Counted from the stretch's first letter, positions 1 to 7,924 are shown. The stretch: DNA of 55,964 bases from Sciscionella sediminilitoris (GCF_000737195.2 NZ_JALM01000007.1:1-55964); one strand, 5' to 3'. The notes: a model not told the origin generated them from the letters alone. Numbers and translations are program-made.

Positions 1-38
1 GGGTGCGCGCGGTGCTCGCCTATCTGCGGGCGCGGTGA
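1..38 (+). CDS. C-terminal end of an unidentified gene (partial)
   Basis: An open frame enters from the left edge and ends with the residues VRAVLAYLRAR and a TGA at 36-38. The next gene starts with a GTG at 35, so the two share a 4-nt GTGA overlap, which implies translational coupling. Too little remains to name the product. Confidence 0.45.
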   Translation, partial: VRAVLAYLRAR

Positions 39-949
39 ATCCGGTGAACCGGGTGCTCGTGCCCTGGCCGGAGATCCGGGACCGGCTCGAGGGATTCGCC
101 GCCGAGATCTATGACGGTGACCGGCCACCGCCCGCGGACCTCTCGGACGTGGTGGCCTGTGTGCTGCCCTATGACAAGGGAACCGCGCCCGCCGAGCTGC
201 TTTCCCGTCCCATGCCGGAATTGCGGTTCGTGCAGGCGCTCTCGGCCGGGGTGGAGAAACTGCTCCCGCTCGTGGGCCCGGATGTGGTGCTGTGCAACGG
301 GCGTGGGCTGCACGATGCGAGCGTTGCCGAGCACGCCCTCGGGCTCGTCCTTGCCGCGCAACGGGATGTGCCGCGCTGGGTGCGCCAGCAGTGGATCGGG
401 AGCTGGGCGCGGGCGCACACCCGCTCGCTGATCGATGCCACGGTGGTGATCCTCGGTTACGGTTCGATCGGCGCGGCGATCGAGACCCGGCTGCGTGCCT
501 GTGGCGCGATCGTGGTTCCGGTGGCGAACCGGGCGCGGCCGGAGAGCGGGGTGCGCGGGGTCGCCGAACTCGAGGAGATCCTGCCGCGCGCGGACATTCT
601 CGTGCTCGTCCTCCCGGACAATGCGGGGACGCGCGGGCTGCTCGATGCCGAACGGCTCGGCCTGCTCCCGGACGACGCGCTCGTGGTGAACGTCGGCAGG
701 GGCCGCGCCGTGGACACCGAGGCGCTGCTCGCCGAGACCGCGAGCGGGCGGTTGCGGGCCGCGCTCGATGTGACCGATCCGGAGCCACTGCCGCCCGGGC
801 ATCCACTGTGGACAGTGGAGGGAGTGCTGATCACCCCGCACGTGGCGGGCGGATCGGCGAGCTTCTATCCGCGCGCCGCCGACTTCGCGGTCGCCCAGCT
901 GCGCCGGTTCGCGGCCGGGGAGCCGCTGGAGAACATCGTCGAACGCTGA
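35..949 (+). CDS. D-isomer-specific 2-hydroxyacid dehydrogenase
   Basis: This is a 304-residue NAD(P)-dependent oxidoreductase that interconverts 2-oxoacids and D-2-hydroxyacids in the cytosol; the substrate cannot be told from sequence. The Rossmann dinucleotide motif GYGSIG lies at 141-146. The three family catalytic residues are visible: Arg222 in VNVGRGRAVD, Glu250 in DVTDPEP, and His269 in ITPHVAGG. The length is close to the 310-330 typical of the family. The GTG start at 35 overlaps the upstream stop, so it is the second gene of an operon whose first gene lies mostly outside the window. The glyoxylate/hydroxypyruvate reductase branch is the likeliest subgroup. Confidence 0.85.
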   Translation: MNPVNRVLVPWPEIRDRLEGFAAEIYDGDRPPPADLSDVVACVLPYDKGTAPAELLSRPMPELRFVQALSAGVEKLLPLVGPDVVLCNGRGLHDASVAEHALGLVLAAQRDVPRWVRQQWIGSWARAHTRSLIDATVVILGYGSIGAAIETRLRACGAIVVPVANRARPESGVRGVAELEEILPRADILVLVLPDNAGTRGLLDAERLGLLPDDALVVNVGRGRAVDTEALLAETASGRLRAALDVTDPEPLPPGHPLWTVEGVLITPHVAGGSASFYPRAADFAVAQLRRFAAGEPLENIVER

Positions 950-1006
950 ACGGTCGAACGGCCGAGTAACGGGTACCAAAGCGCCCGCCGTGCACTCGGC
1001 ATACTT

Positions 1007-1043
1007 TGTATACATTGCATTCATGGTATGCACGGTGTACTGT
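1007..1043 (+). promoter_or_regulatory. GntR promoter with palindromic operator
   Basis: TGTATACA at 1007-1014 is a perfect 8-bp palindrome. TACTGT at 1038-1043 fits a -10 box and ends 7 nt before the GTG at 1051. That spacing predicts a leaderless transcript starting at the GTG. FCD-type GntR repressors usually bind short T/G-A/C palindromes at their own promoter, so autoregulation is likely. Confidence 0.5.
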
Positions 1044-1050
1044 GTGGACC

Positions 1051-1734
1051 GTGACCGAACATCCGGTGCGGGCCGAACCCACGTACACCACGCTGCGCGA
1101 GCTGATCGTGTCCGGGGAATACGCGCCCGGGCGGCGGATCACCGAGCTCGAACTGTCCGAGCGGCTCGCGGTGAGCCGCACTCCCGTCCGGGAGGCGCTG
1201 CGGGTACTCGCCGGGGATGGCTTGGTGCGCCCGGAGAAACGCGGGGTGGCCGTGGTCGCGCTGGACGAGAAGGCGGTGCGCGAGGCCTACTGGGTGCGCG
1301 CCAATCTCGAGGCGCTCACCGCCGAACTGACCGCGCTGCGCCAGCACGAGGGGGAGCTCTCGCCCGCGGCGCTGCACCGCTTGCGGACCCAGGCGGAGCG
1401 CACCGACGAGCTCACCCGCCGTGGTGACCTCGCCGCGGCCGTCGAGCAGAACCGTGCCTTCCACCGGATGATCGCCGAGCTCGCCGACAACGCCATCGCG
1501 CTCGGCATGCTCGACCGGATCTGGGACCAGATCGTGGTCTCCACCCGGGAATCACTCCACGGGCAACGGCACGGCGAGCGCACCGAACAGGTCGACGAGG
1601 AACACCGGCAGCTCATCGAGGCCATCGCCGAAGGCAAGCCGGACGAAGCGGCGCGGCTGGCCCGCGCTCATGTACTCACCACACTGGCGACCAACAAAGC
1701 GGAAGCCCGGCAGGGCACGGAAGGAACACACTGA
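1051..1734 (+). CDS. GntR-family (FadR/FCD) transcriptional regulator
   Basis: The product is a 227-residue metabolite-responsive regulator. The N-terminal winged helix-turn-helix (about residues 10-75) carries the family hallmark SRTPVREALRVLAGDGLV. The C-terminal all-helical FCD ligand domain (about 85-215) includes ENRAFHRMIAELADN, with the histidine expected in metal-binding FCD proteins. I placed the start at GTG 1051, not at upstream in-frame codons, because of the -10 box 7 nt before it and because HTH homology starts just after. The stop overlaps the ATG of the OsmC gene (TGATG), so the regulator and peroxidase are co-translated. The effector is unknown. Confidence 0.85.
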   Translation: MTEHPVRAEPTYTTLRELIVSGEYAPGRRITELELSERLAVSRTPVREALRVLAGDGLVRPEKRGVAVVALDEKAVREAYWVRANLEALTAELTALRQHEGELSPAALHRLRTQAERTDELTRRGDLAAAVEQNRAFHRMIAELADNAIALGMLDRIWDQIVVSTRESLHGQRHGERTEQVDEEHRQLIEAIAEGKPDEAARLARAHVLTTLATNKAEARQGTEGTH

Positions 1735-2213
1735 TGGAACGCGAGCACGACTACCGGATCACCGTGGAGTGGACCGGGAACACCGGTGAGGGCACCGCGA
1801 GCTACCGTGGCTACGGGCGCGATCACGAGGTGCGCGCCGAGGGCAAGCCGACCCTGCAGGGCAGCGCCGACCCCACTTTCCGCGGCGAGGCCGAACGGTG
1901 GAACCCGGAGGACTTCCTCGTCGCCGCGCTCTCCGAATGCCACATGCTCAGCTACCTCGCGCTGTGCGCACTCGAGGGCATCGTGGTGACCGCGTACACC
2001 GACCAGGCCCAGGGCACCATGCGCGAATCCGCGCGGGACGGCGGGGCGTTCACCGAGGTCGTGCTCAACCCTGTGGTCACCGTGGCGAGCGAGGAGATGC
2101 GCGAGCGCGCCGAGGCACTGCACGAGGACGCGCACCACCGCTGTTTCATCGCGAACTCGGTCAATTTCCCTGTCCAGACCCGGAGTTCCTGCCTGGTCCG
2201 TTCCGCGGCGTGA
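1734..2213 (+). CDS. OsmC-family peroxiredoxin-like protein
   Basis: This 159-residue OsmC/Ohr-fold protein is expected to act as a cytosolic thiol peroxidase on organic hydroperoxides. Both family cysteines are present: one in the helix motif ALSECHMLSYL (about residue 71) and one in HHRCFIANS (about residue 140). The spacing fits the OsmC redox pair. Its ATG overlaps the stop of the GntR gene, so the two form an operon. The intergenic 2214-2325 that follows has no further recognisable gene. Confidence 0.85.
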   Translation: MEREHDYRITVEWTGNTGEGTASYRGYGRDHEVRAEGKPTLQGSADPTFRGEAERWNPEDFLVAALSECHMLSYLALCALEGIVVTAYTDQAQGTMRESARDGGAFTEVVLNPVVTVASEEMRERAEALHEDAHHRCFIANSVNFPVQTRSSCLVRSAA

Positions 2214-2325
2214 TCGGCAGGAGCGCAGGATCCCGTCCCGGGCCAGCCAGTCCGGCAGCATCGCGTCGACGGTTTCGGTGCTGTCGGCGCGCTCTCATTC
2301 CCGGGTTCGGCAAGGATTCCCGGGC

Positions 2326-3144
2326 TCAGCCGATCGCGGCCAGCCGCGGGGATCGCGCGCTCCACCGGCCCGCGGTCCGCTCGATCTCCACCGGATGCGC
2401 GAAGCATTCGCTGACCAGCTCGGTGGTGATGACCTCCTCGGCGGGCCCGCTCGCCAGGTGCGCGCCCTCGCGCAGCAGCAGGGCGTGCGTGGTGCTCGCG
2501 GGCAGCTCCTCCAGGTGATGGGTGACCAGCACGCTGGCCAGTTCGGGATGCCCGGCGCGCAGCCCGTCGATGGCGGTGAGCAGCTGCTCCCGTGCGGCGA
2601 GGTCGAGCCCGGTCGCGGGTTCGTCGAGCAACAGCAGCCGCGGTTTGGGCATGAGCGCGCGGGCGATCAGGGTCCTGCCACGCTCCCCTTGGGACAGGGT
2701 CGGCCAGCGCTCTTCGCGCTTGCCCGCCATCCCGAGCATGTCGAGCAGTTCCCCGGCCTGCGCGCGTTCCGCAGGGCTCGGCGACCAGCGGGGTACGAGT
2801 TCGGTGGTGTTGGTGATCCCGGTGAGCACCACCTCGAACACGGTGAGCGGGGTGCCGAGCGGGTGCCGCGGGTTGACGTGGCCGATGTGGCTGCGCAGTT
2901 CGCGCATGTCCACCTTGCCGAGCTGGTTGCCGAGTACGTGCACGGTGCCGCGGGTGGGGTGGGTGACCGCGCCGAGCAGACCGAGCAGGGTGCTCTTGCC
3001 CGCACCGTTCGGGCCGAGCAGCGCCCAGTGCTCGCCCTCCTGCACGGCGATGTCGATGCCGTTCAGCAGGAGTTTGCCGTTGCGCACCAGGTCCACGCCC
3101 TCGGTGCGCAGTACCGCGGTTCCGGTCATCGACCTACCAATCAT
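2326..3144 (-). CDS. Orphan ABC transporter ATP-binding protein
   Basis: This 272-residue single-domain ABC ATPase has Walker A GPNGAGKST (about 44-52), a signature-like LSQGERGR, Walker B LLLLDEP, and a switch histidine in VLVTHHLEE. The usual Q-loop glutamine is not obvious (IGHVNPRHP in that region). No permease or binding protein is adjacent. This type resembles stand-alone YlmA/ModF-like ATPases, so transport versus regulatory function is open. It begins inside the LysR stop codon (TGATG at 3142-3146), so it is co-translated with that regulator. Confidence 0.75.
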   Translation of the reverse strand: MIGRSMTGTAVLRTEGVDLVRNGKLLLNGIDIAVQEGEHWALLGPNGAGKSTLLGLLGAVTHPTRGTVHVLGNQLGKVDMRELRSHIGHVNPRHPLGTPLTVFEVVLTGITNTTELVPRWSPSPAERAQAGELLDMLGMAGKREERWPTLSQGERGRTLIARALMPKPRLLLLDEPATGLDLAAREQLLTAIDGLRAGHPELASVLVTHHLEELPASTTHALLLREGAHLASGPAEEVITTELVSECFAHPVEIERTAGRWSARSPRLAAIG

Positions 3145-4052
3145 CAGACGTCTGAGCTATCGGCGAGTGTAGCCGGACCGGATCCTGGGACACCATGGGT
3201 CGTGATGAAGGCACGGAACCGGTTCGCCGCCCCGGTGGTGTGCCGCGAACCGTGCCAGGCGAGCCCGATCGTGCGGTACGCGCCGCTGTCGCCGATCCGC
3301 ACCAGCCGGGTACCGGCCACCGCGGGACCCGGCAGCACCGCGATCCCGATACCGGAGGCGACGAGCCCGCCGATGGTCGCGAGCTCGGTGCTCTCCATCG
3401 CGATGTCCGGGCGCACCCCGGCGGCGGCGAGCAGCCGATCGGTGATCTGGCGCAGGCCGAATTCGGGGCGCAGCAACACGAACTGCTCGCGCGCGAGTTC
3501 GGCGAGGGCGACCGAATCGCGCCCGGCGAGCGGATGCTGTTCGGGAAACGCGAGCCAGAGCCGCTGGGTGCGCAACGGGAACCATTCGATGTCCGGGGCC
3601 CGCGGCTCCGGGCTGGTGACGATCAGGTCGACACTGCCCTCGCGCAGCGCGGCGAGCACCGCGTCCGCCGAATCCGAACGCAGCAGGAACCGGGTCTCCG
3701 GCGCGCTCGGCCGGTAGGCGCTGATCAGCTCGGGCACCAGCCAGGAACCGAAGGAGTGCGGGAAGGCGAGGCTGACGGTGCCGCACCCCGGATCGAGCAT
3801 CGCCGCGATCCGGTCCTGTCCGGTGGCCAGTTCGTCCAGGGCTCGCCGGGCATAGGTGCGGAACACCTCGCCGTACTCGTTGAGCCGCAAGCGATGGCTC
3901 TCCCGGTCGAACAGCGGTGCGCCGAGCCGCCGCTCCAGCCGGGCGATGGCCCTGGACAGCGTCGGCTGGGTGATGTGCAGCACCGCGGCGGCATCGGTGA
4001 CGTGCTCGGTCTCGGCCAGGATGAGGAACCAGCGCAGCTCGTCGACCGTCAC
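3144..4052 (-). CDS. LysR-family regulator, divergent from the itaconate-type operon
   Basis: The product is a 302-residue LTTR. The N-terminal HTH includes DAAAVLHITQPTLSRAIARL (about 18-37). The C-terminal effector domain runs from about residue 90, with GIAVLPGP near the end. The GTG at 4052 was chosen because LTTR homology starts right there (TVDELRWFL) and a TATCAT box lies exactly 7 nt upstream, predicting a leaderless mRNA. It is transcribed divergently from the MaoC-CitE-CoA-transferase operon, and an inverted repeat sits in the shared promoter. By position it should activate that operon in response to its substrate, as ItcR/RipR-type LTTRs do in proteobacteria (inference). Confidence 0.85.
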   Translation of the reverse strand: MTVDELRWFLILAETEHVTDAAAVLHITQPTLSRAIARLERRLGAPLFDRESHRLRLNEYGEVFRTYARRALDELATGQDRIAAMLDPGCGTVSLAFPHSFGSWLVPELISAYRPSAPETRFLLRSDSADAVLAALREGSVDLIVTSPEPRAPDIEWFPLRTQRLWLAFPEQHPLAGRDSVALAELAREQFVLLRPEFGLRQITDRLLAAAGVRPDIAMESTELATIGGLVASGIGIAVLPGPAVAGTRLVRIGDSGAYRTIGLAWHGSRHTTGAANRFRAFITTHGVPGSGPATLADSSDV

Positions 4053-4059
4053 GCCGGTG

Positions 4060-4077
4060 ATGATACGTCGCACGTAT
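4060..4077. promoter_or_regulatory. LysR operator and divergent promoter
   Basis: ATACGTCGCACGTAT at 4063-4077 is a perfect inverted repeat (ATACGT / ACGTAT, 3-nt centre) containing the T-N11-A LTTR signature. Its left edge overlaps the predicted -10 box of the lysR gene (TATCAT on the minus strand, 4060-4065). Binding there would both autorepress lysR and position the protein upstream of the + strand operon. Confidence 0.65.
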
Positions 4078-4134
4078 GGGCAGGTTCGGCTTCGGTTATT
4101 TCCGTTATCCGCGCGCTGCGGCGATGCTGAGGGC

Positions 4135-4671
4135 ATGAGTGAACAGACAGCGACCATCGCCTGGCAGGGGCGCTATTTCGAGGATTTCGCCGTCGGGGAG
4201 GTTTATCGGCACCCGCTCGGGCGCACGGTCACGACCACGGACAACAGCTGGCTCACCCTGCTGACGCAGAACTCGGCGCCGCTGCACTTCGACGCGCACT
4301 ACGCGAAGCAGACCCAGTTCGGCAAGCCGCTCGTGGACTCCACGTTCACCCTGGCCCTGGTCACCGGGCAGAGCGTCACCGATGTCTCCCAGCACGTGCT
4401 GGCCAACCTCGCCTGGGACAAGGTCCGGCTGCCGCATCCGGTCTTCGAGGGGGACACGATCTATTCGCAGTCCGAGGTGTTGTCCACCCGGGGCTCGAAA
4501 TCCCACCCGGAAGCGGGCATCGTGCGGGTGCGCACCATCGGTTACAACCAGCGAGGTGAGATCGTGATCACGTTCGAGCGTACGGTGCTGGTCTACCGGC
4601 GCGGGCACGGCCCGGAGTTCGGCACCGTGGAACCGGTGTGGGACGAGCACGCGCGGAAGGCGATCCAGTGA
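4135..4671 (+). CDS. MaoC-family hydratase, probable itaconyl-CoA hydratase
   Basis: This 178-residue hot-dog-fold enoyl-CoA hydratase contains the MaoC core: YFEDFAVGEVYRHPLGRTV near the N-terminus, the active-site region NSAPLHFDAHYA (about 48-59), FGKPLVDSTFTLALVTG and HPVFEGDTIY. The pattern resembles the Rv2499c / RipB-type proteins that hydrate itaconyl-CoA to citramalyl-CoA; a mesaconyl-type hydratase is the alternative. The ATG at 4135 sits about 60 nt from the LysR operator. The stop overlaps the GTG of the CitE gene by 4 nt, so both enzymes are made in a fixed ratio. Confidence 0.75.
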   Translation: MSEQTATIAWQGRYFEDFAVGEVYRHPLGRTVTTTDNSWLTLLTQNSAPLHFDAHYAKQTQFGKPLVDSTFTLALVTGQSVTDVSQHVLANLAWDKVRLPHPVFEGDTIYSQSEVLSTRGSKSHPEAGIVRVRTIGYNQRGEIVITFERTVLVYRRGHGPEFGTVEPVWDEHARKAIQ

Positions 4672-5468
4672 GCGCGCCGAGGTCCTGGCTCTTCGTTCCC
4701 GGTGATCGCGCGGAACGGTTCGCCAAGGCGGCCGCGAGCGGTGCGGACGCGGTGGTCTGCGATCTGGAGGACGCCGTTTCCGCCGAGCACAAGGCATCCG
4801 CGCGCGCCGCGGTCGCCGACTGGGTGCGCGAGCACGAGGCCTATGTCCGGGTCAACGGGACCGAGACCGAGTGGCACACCGAGGACATCGCCGCCCTGGC
4901 CGGGGCGCCCGGACTGCGCGGGATCATGCTGCCCAAGAGCGAACAGGTCGACCAGCTGCACCAGGTGCACCGCGCGAGCGGTGCAGCCCCGGTGATCGCG
5001 CTGGTGGAGTCCGCGATCGGGGTGCACGAGGCCACCCCGATCGCCCGGATGCCCGGCGTGGCCCGGCTCGCGTTCGGTTCGCTGGATTTCGGCCTGGACG
5101 CGGGGATCGAGGTCGGCTGGGAGGAACTGCTCTACGCGCGCTCGCGGATCGTGCTCGCCTCGCGGGTCGCCGGTGTGCCCGCCCCGGTCGACGGGGTCAC
5201 CACGGCGCTCGATGACCCGGAACTCCTTGCCCGGGAAGCGAATGCGGCGCACCGGCTCGGTTTCGGCGGCAAGCTGGCGATCCACCCGAGCCAGGTTCCC
5301 GGGATCAACGCGGCGTTCCGCCCGGCCGCCGAACAGCTCGAGTGGGCGCGTTCGGTGCTGGCCGCGGTCGCCGAATCCGGTACCTCCGCGGTGCGGGTGA
5401 ACGGACAGATGATCGACAAGCCCCGTGTGGAACTCGCGCGCAGGCTCCTCGAGGAGGAAGGACAGTGA
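4668..5468 (+). CDS. CitE-like lyase, probable citramalyl-CoA lyase
   Basis: This is a 266-residue HpcH/HpaI-CitE TIM-barrel lyase. Visible motifs are RSWLFVPGDRAERFAKA at the N-terminus, DAVVCDLEDAV (metal-binding acidic residues), IMLPKSE, PVIALVESAIGV (metal-binding Glu), LAFGSLDFGLD (metal-binding Asp), and GKLAIHPSQV. It would cleave (S)-citramalyl-CoA into acetyl-CoA and pyruvate, the last step of itaconate breakdown; malyl- or beta-methylmalyl-CoA are alternatives. The GTG at 4668 overlaps the MaoC stop (GTGA), and its own stop overlaps the next ATG (TGATG). Confidence 0.8.
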   Translation: MSAPRSWLFVPGDRAERFAKAAASGADAVVCDLEDAVSAEHKASARAAVADWVREHEAYVRVNGTETEWHTEDIAALAGAPGLRGIMLPKSEQVDQLHQVHRASGAAPVIALVESAIGVHEATPIARMPGVARLAFGSLDFGLDAGIEVGWEELLYARSRIVLASRVAGVPAPVDGVTTALDDPELLAREANAAHRLGFGGKLAIHPSQVPGINAAFRPAAEQLEWARSVLAAVAESGTSAVRVNGQMIDKPRVELARRLLEEEGQ

Positions 5469-6736
5469 TGACCGAGCAGGGACGGCCCGAGGATGTGCTC
5501 GACCACATCGGACCGGGCACGGATGTGATCGTGCCGATCCAGTTCGGCGAGCCCGTGACCCTGCTCGACACGCTGGAGGGGCACGCAGGGGAACTGGACG
5601 GGGTGCGGATCCACCGGATGGATCCGTACCACGAGCGCGCCTACATTCGCGGCGAGTTCGGTGACCACCTGCGGCACGTGGACTACTTCCTCGGGCCCGG
5701 TTCGCGCAAGGCCTACTGGGCGGGGAACTGTGATCTGGTGCCGAATCACTTCAGCGAGATGCCGTTGCTGTTGCGGCGCACCGCGCCACGCCCGATCGTG
5801 CTCGCCGCGGCGAGCCTTCCCGATGAGCACGGCTATTTCAGCCTCGGCACCAATGCCGACTACACCGCGGCGTTCATCGGGGAGGTGCCGTTCTTCCTCG
5901 AGGCGACACCGCACATGCCGCGCACCTTCGGGCAGAACCAGGTGCACATGAGCCAGGTGGCCGGATGGTGCCGCACCGGGCTCGAACTGCCCGATGTGCA
6001 CCCGAGCGAACCCGATGAGCGCGACCACGCCATCGCGGCCGCGATCGCCGAACGGATCGCGGACGGTTCCTGCCTTCAGGTGGGGGTCGGCAAGGTGCCC
6101 GATGCGCTGCTCGCCGCGCTGACCGGGCACCGCGATCTCGGGGTGCACACCGAGGCGCTCTCCGACGGCATCATGCGGCTCATCGACAAGGGCGTGATCA
6201 CCGGAACCCGCAAACACCAGTACCGCAACAAACACGTGGCCACCTTCTGCGTCGGTTCCCGGAAAATGCAGCGCTGGCTGCACAACAACGCCGCGGTCTC
6301 GATGCTCCCGGTCGACTGGGTCAACGATCCGCGGGTGGTGGCCCGCGAACCGAATTTCGTGTCCATCAACGCGACCAGCGAGGTCGATCTGATGGGGCAG
6401 GCCGCGAGCGAGACCATCGCGGGCAAGTACTGGTCCTCGTCCGGTGGGCAGGCCGATTTCGCCCGCGGTGCCATGTATTCCGAGAACGGGCAGGCCTTCC
6501 TGGTGCTGCACTCGGCCACGAGTTCGGGGCAGAGCAGGATCAATGTCACGCTCACCCCGGGCAGTGTGGTGACCACCCTGAAGAACACCATCGATCATGT
6601 GGTCACCGAGTACGGCATCGCCTCCCTGCGCGGGCGCAGTCTCGCCGAGCGGGCACGCGCGCTGATCGCCATCGCGCACCCGGAACACCGCGAGCGGTTG
6701 AGCAGGGAGGCGCGCGCGTCCGGGTTGTTGCACTGA
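5468..6736 (+). CDS. Acetyl-CoA hydrolase/transferase family protein, probable itaconate CoA-transferase
   Basis: This 422-residue class I CoA-transferase belongs to the 4-hydroxybutyrate CoA-transferase / acetyl-CoA hydrolase family. The catalytic glutamate is expected in VHTEALSDGI. The family signature region GKYWSSSGGQADFARGA and the C-terminal VVTEYGIASLRGRS are present. In proteobacterial itaconate operons (ict / ripA) this enzyme moves CoA from succinyl-CoA to itaconate. Here it is the third gene after a MaoC hydratase and a CitE lyase, which completes that set. The ATG at 5468 overlaps the CitE stop. Another dicarboxylate acceptor such as mesaconate or citramalate remains possible. 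Confidence 0.75.
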   Translation: MTEQGRPEDVLDHIGPGTDVIVPIQFGEPVTLLDTLEGHAGELDGVRIHRMDPYHERAYIRGEFGDHLRHVDYFLGPGSRKAYWAGNCDLVPNHFSEMPLLLRRTAPRPIVLAAASLPDEHGYFSLGTNADYTAAFIGEVPFFLEATPHMPRTFGQNQVHMSQVAGWCRTGLELPDVHPSEPDERDHAIAAAIAERIADGSCLQVGVGKVPDALLAALTGHRDLGVHTEALSDGIMRLIDKGVITGTRKHQYRNKHVATFCVGSRKMQRWLHNNAAVSMLPVDWVNDPRVVAREPNFVSINATSEVDLMGQAASETIAGKYWSSSGGQADFARGAMYSENGQAFLVLHSATSSGQSRINVTLTPGSVVTTLKNTIDHVVTEYGIASLRGRSLAERARALIAIAHPEHRERLSREARASGLLH

Positions 6737-6738
6737 CG

Positions 6739-7503
6739 CTATTCCCGCACCAGTTGCCACAACGCCACCCACTGCTCGGCGGTCAGTTCCTTGGGCAGTG
6801 CCTTCGGCCCGATGCCGTGCTCACGCAGCACGGCATCGATCCCGGAGCGGCGTGGTTTTCCGTTGCGGAGCAGGATCTCCCGGATTCCGTGGCCCCGGCC
6901 GGTGAACACCTCCCGCACGAATCGCTGGTACGGCTGCGGTTTCCGCACGAGCGGCACCGTTCGCCGGTGGATCGCGAGCAGTCCGCCGTCCACCGCGGGC
7001 ACCGGGCGGAACGCGCGTGCGGGAACGCGGCCGTGCAGCGCGAACTCGTACCAGGGCCACCAGCTCGCGGTGAGCAGGCTCGCCCCGCCGACTCCCGCGC
7101 GGCGCCTGGCCACCTCCCACTGCACGAGCAGGATTGCGGTGCGCCACCCGCGCGCGGCGAGGATGCGTTTGAGCAGCGTGGTGGTCAGGTGGAACGGGAG
7201 ATTGCCGACGATCACGTGCGGTGCGGCGGGAAACCGGTAGCCGAGGATGTCGGCGTTGACCACCGTGACATGGTGCGGCGCGCGGTTTCGCAGTCGTCGC
7301 GCGCGTTTCGGGTCGAGCTCGACGGCGGTGACGGGGCGCCCGGTCGCGCCGAGTGCGAGCGTGATCGAACCGTCACCGGGGCCGATCTCGATGACCGGTT
7401 CCCCGGTGCGCGCGACCAGCTCGGTGATGCGCGCGATGACTGTGCGGTCGACGAGGAAATTCTGGCCGAGTTCGTGTGGACCACCGAAGTGCGTGGCAGG
7501 CAT
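6739..7503 (-). CDS. erm: Erm-type 23S rRNA (adenine-N6) methyltransferase
   Basis: This 254-residue SAM-dependent enzyme is expected to methylate A2058 of 23S rRNA, which protects the ribosome from macrolides, lincosamides and streptogramin B. Visible are HELGQNFLVD (10-19), SAM motif I EIGPGDGSIT (39-48), and the catalytic NLPF (101-104). These match Erm better than KsgA/RsmA: the protein lacks RsmA's longer C-terminal domain and its surroundings are not housekeeping. The ATG at 7503 has a GGAG Shine-Dalgarno 7 nt upstream. That SD is complementary to a segment in the leader, and a 14-codon leader peptide lies 136 nt upstream, so expression looks drug-inducible. Mono- or dimethylation cannot be read from sequence. 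Confidence 0.85.
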   Translation of the reverse strand: MPATHFGGPHELGQNFLVDRTVIARITELVARTGEPVIEIGPGDGSITLALGATGRPVTAVELDPKRARRLRNRAPHHVTVVNADILGYRFPAAPHVIVGNLPFHLTTTLLKRILAARGWRTAILLVQWEVARRRAGVGGASLLTASWWPWYEFALHGRVPARAFRPVPAVDGGLLAIHRRTVPLVRKPQPYQRFVREVFTGRGHGIREILLRNGKPRRSGIDAVLREHGIGPKALPKELTAEQWVALWQLVRE

Positions 7504-7639
7504 GGGTATTCTCCGCGAGGAAACGTCGGAGCCGGGCAGCCCGAATGACCGCGCCGGCAAGGGACTCTTGCATGGCAAAGACGTGGGCGCGGCGGAGCTG
7601 CCGGACGTTCTCGGAGAAGACGCGGAAGTCAGCTCGCCG
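7504..7639 (-). promoter_or_regulatory. Translational attenuator region of erm
   Basis: The 136-nt spacer between leader peptide and erm has competing complementary segments (mRNA sense, minus strand). GCGGCGAGCTG (7640-7630) pairs with CAGCTCCGCCGC (7600-7589) with one bulge. TTCTCC (7618-7613) is exactly complementary to GGAGAA (7514-7509), which contains the erm ribosome-binding site. The two pairings overlap topologically, so one conformation can hide the SD and another can free it. This is the logic of ermC-type attenuators. Confidence 0.6.
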
Positions 7640-7684
7640 CTAAGCGCGACGAATCCGCGTGAAGAAAATTGCGTTGATACCCAT
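7640..7684 (-). CDS. Erm leader (ribosome-arrest) peptide
   Basis: A 14-codon frame encodes MGINAIFFTRIRRA followed by TAG. It starts with MG-I and contains IFF where ErmC-type arrest peptides carry IFVI, and it also contains an R-x-R motif (RIR), the macrolide-stalling element of ErmD-like leaders. TAAACT (7697-7692 on the minus strand) lies 7 nt before the ATG, so the leader probably starts at the very 5' end of the mRNA. It is too short for automatic gene callers. Confidence 0.65.
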   Translation of the reverse strand: MGINAIFFTRIRRA

Positions 7685-7691
7685 CGCGGTC

Positions 7692-7697
7692 AGTTTA
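7692..7697 (-). promoter_or_regulatory. -10 box of the erm leader transcript
   Basis: TAAACT on the minus strand ends 7 nt before the leader-peptide ATG at 7684, giving a predicted transcription start at or next to that ATG. A weak -35-like TCGACC lies about 19 nt further upstream. Leaderless erm transcripts are known in actinomycetes. Confidence 0.5.
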
Positions 7698-7924
7698 GCA
7701 GCACGGCAGCCGCGCTGGTCGAGGCCTCAGCGGGCGAGCTCGAGTGCACCGGTGCGCGCTTACCGGCCGTGCTCCTCCATGGTGAAGGACGCTTCGCGTC
7801 GCTGCGCGATCGGCGCCTCGGCGGCGCCGTCCCTTGACCCTGGAGCCTCTGCCCGGCCGGTGGGCAGGCTTTCGCGGGACAGGCCATTGTGGGATGATTG
7901 GCCAATCGAATTCCGGCAGGATGC

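Noticed and set aside
2205-2276. Minus-strand reading MLPDWLARDGILRSC after an in-frame stop, looking like a gene fragment
   Set aside because: It has no start context, is open for only a few codons outside the OsmC antisense, and cannot be tied to a family.
7504-7578. Longer erm start at ATG 7578 giving 25 extra residues
   Set aside because: The added sequence has no Erm homology and overlaps the attenuator; ATG 7503 has a proper SD.
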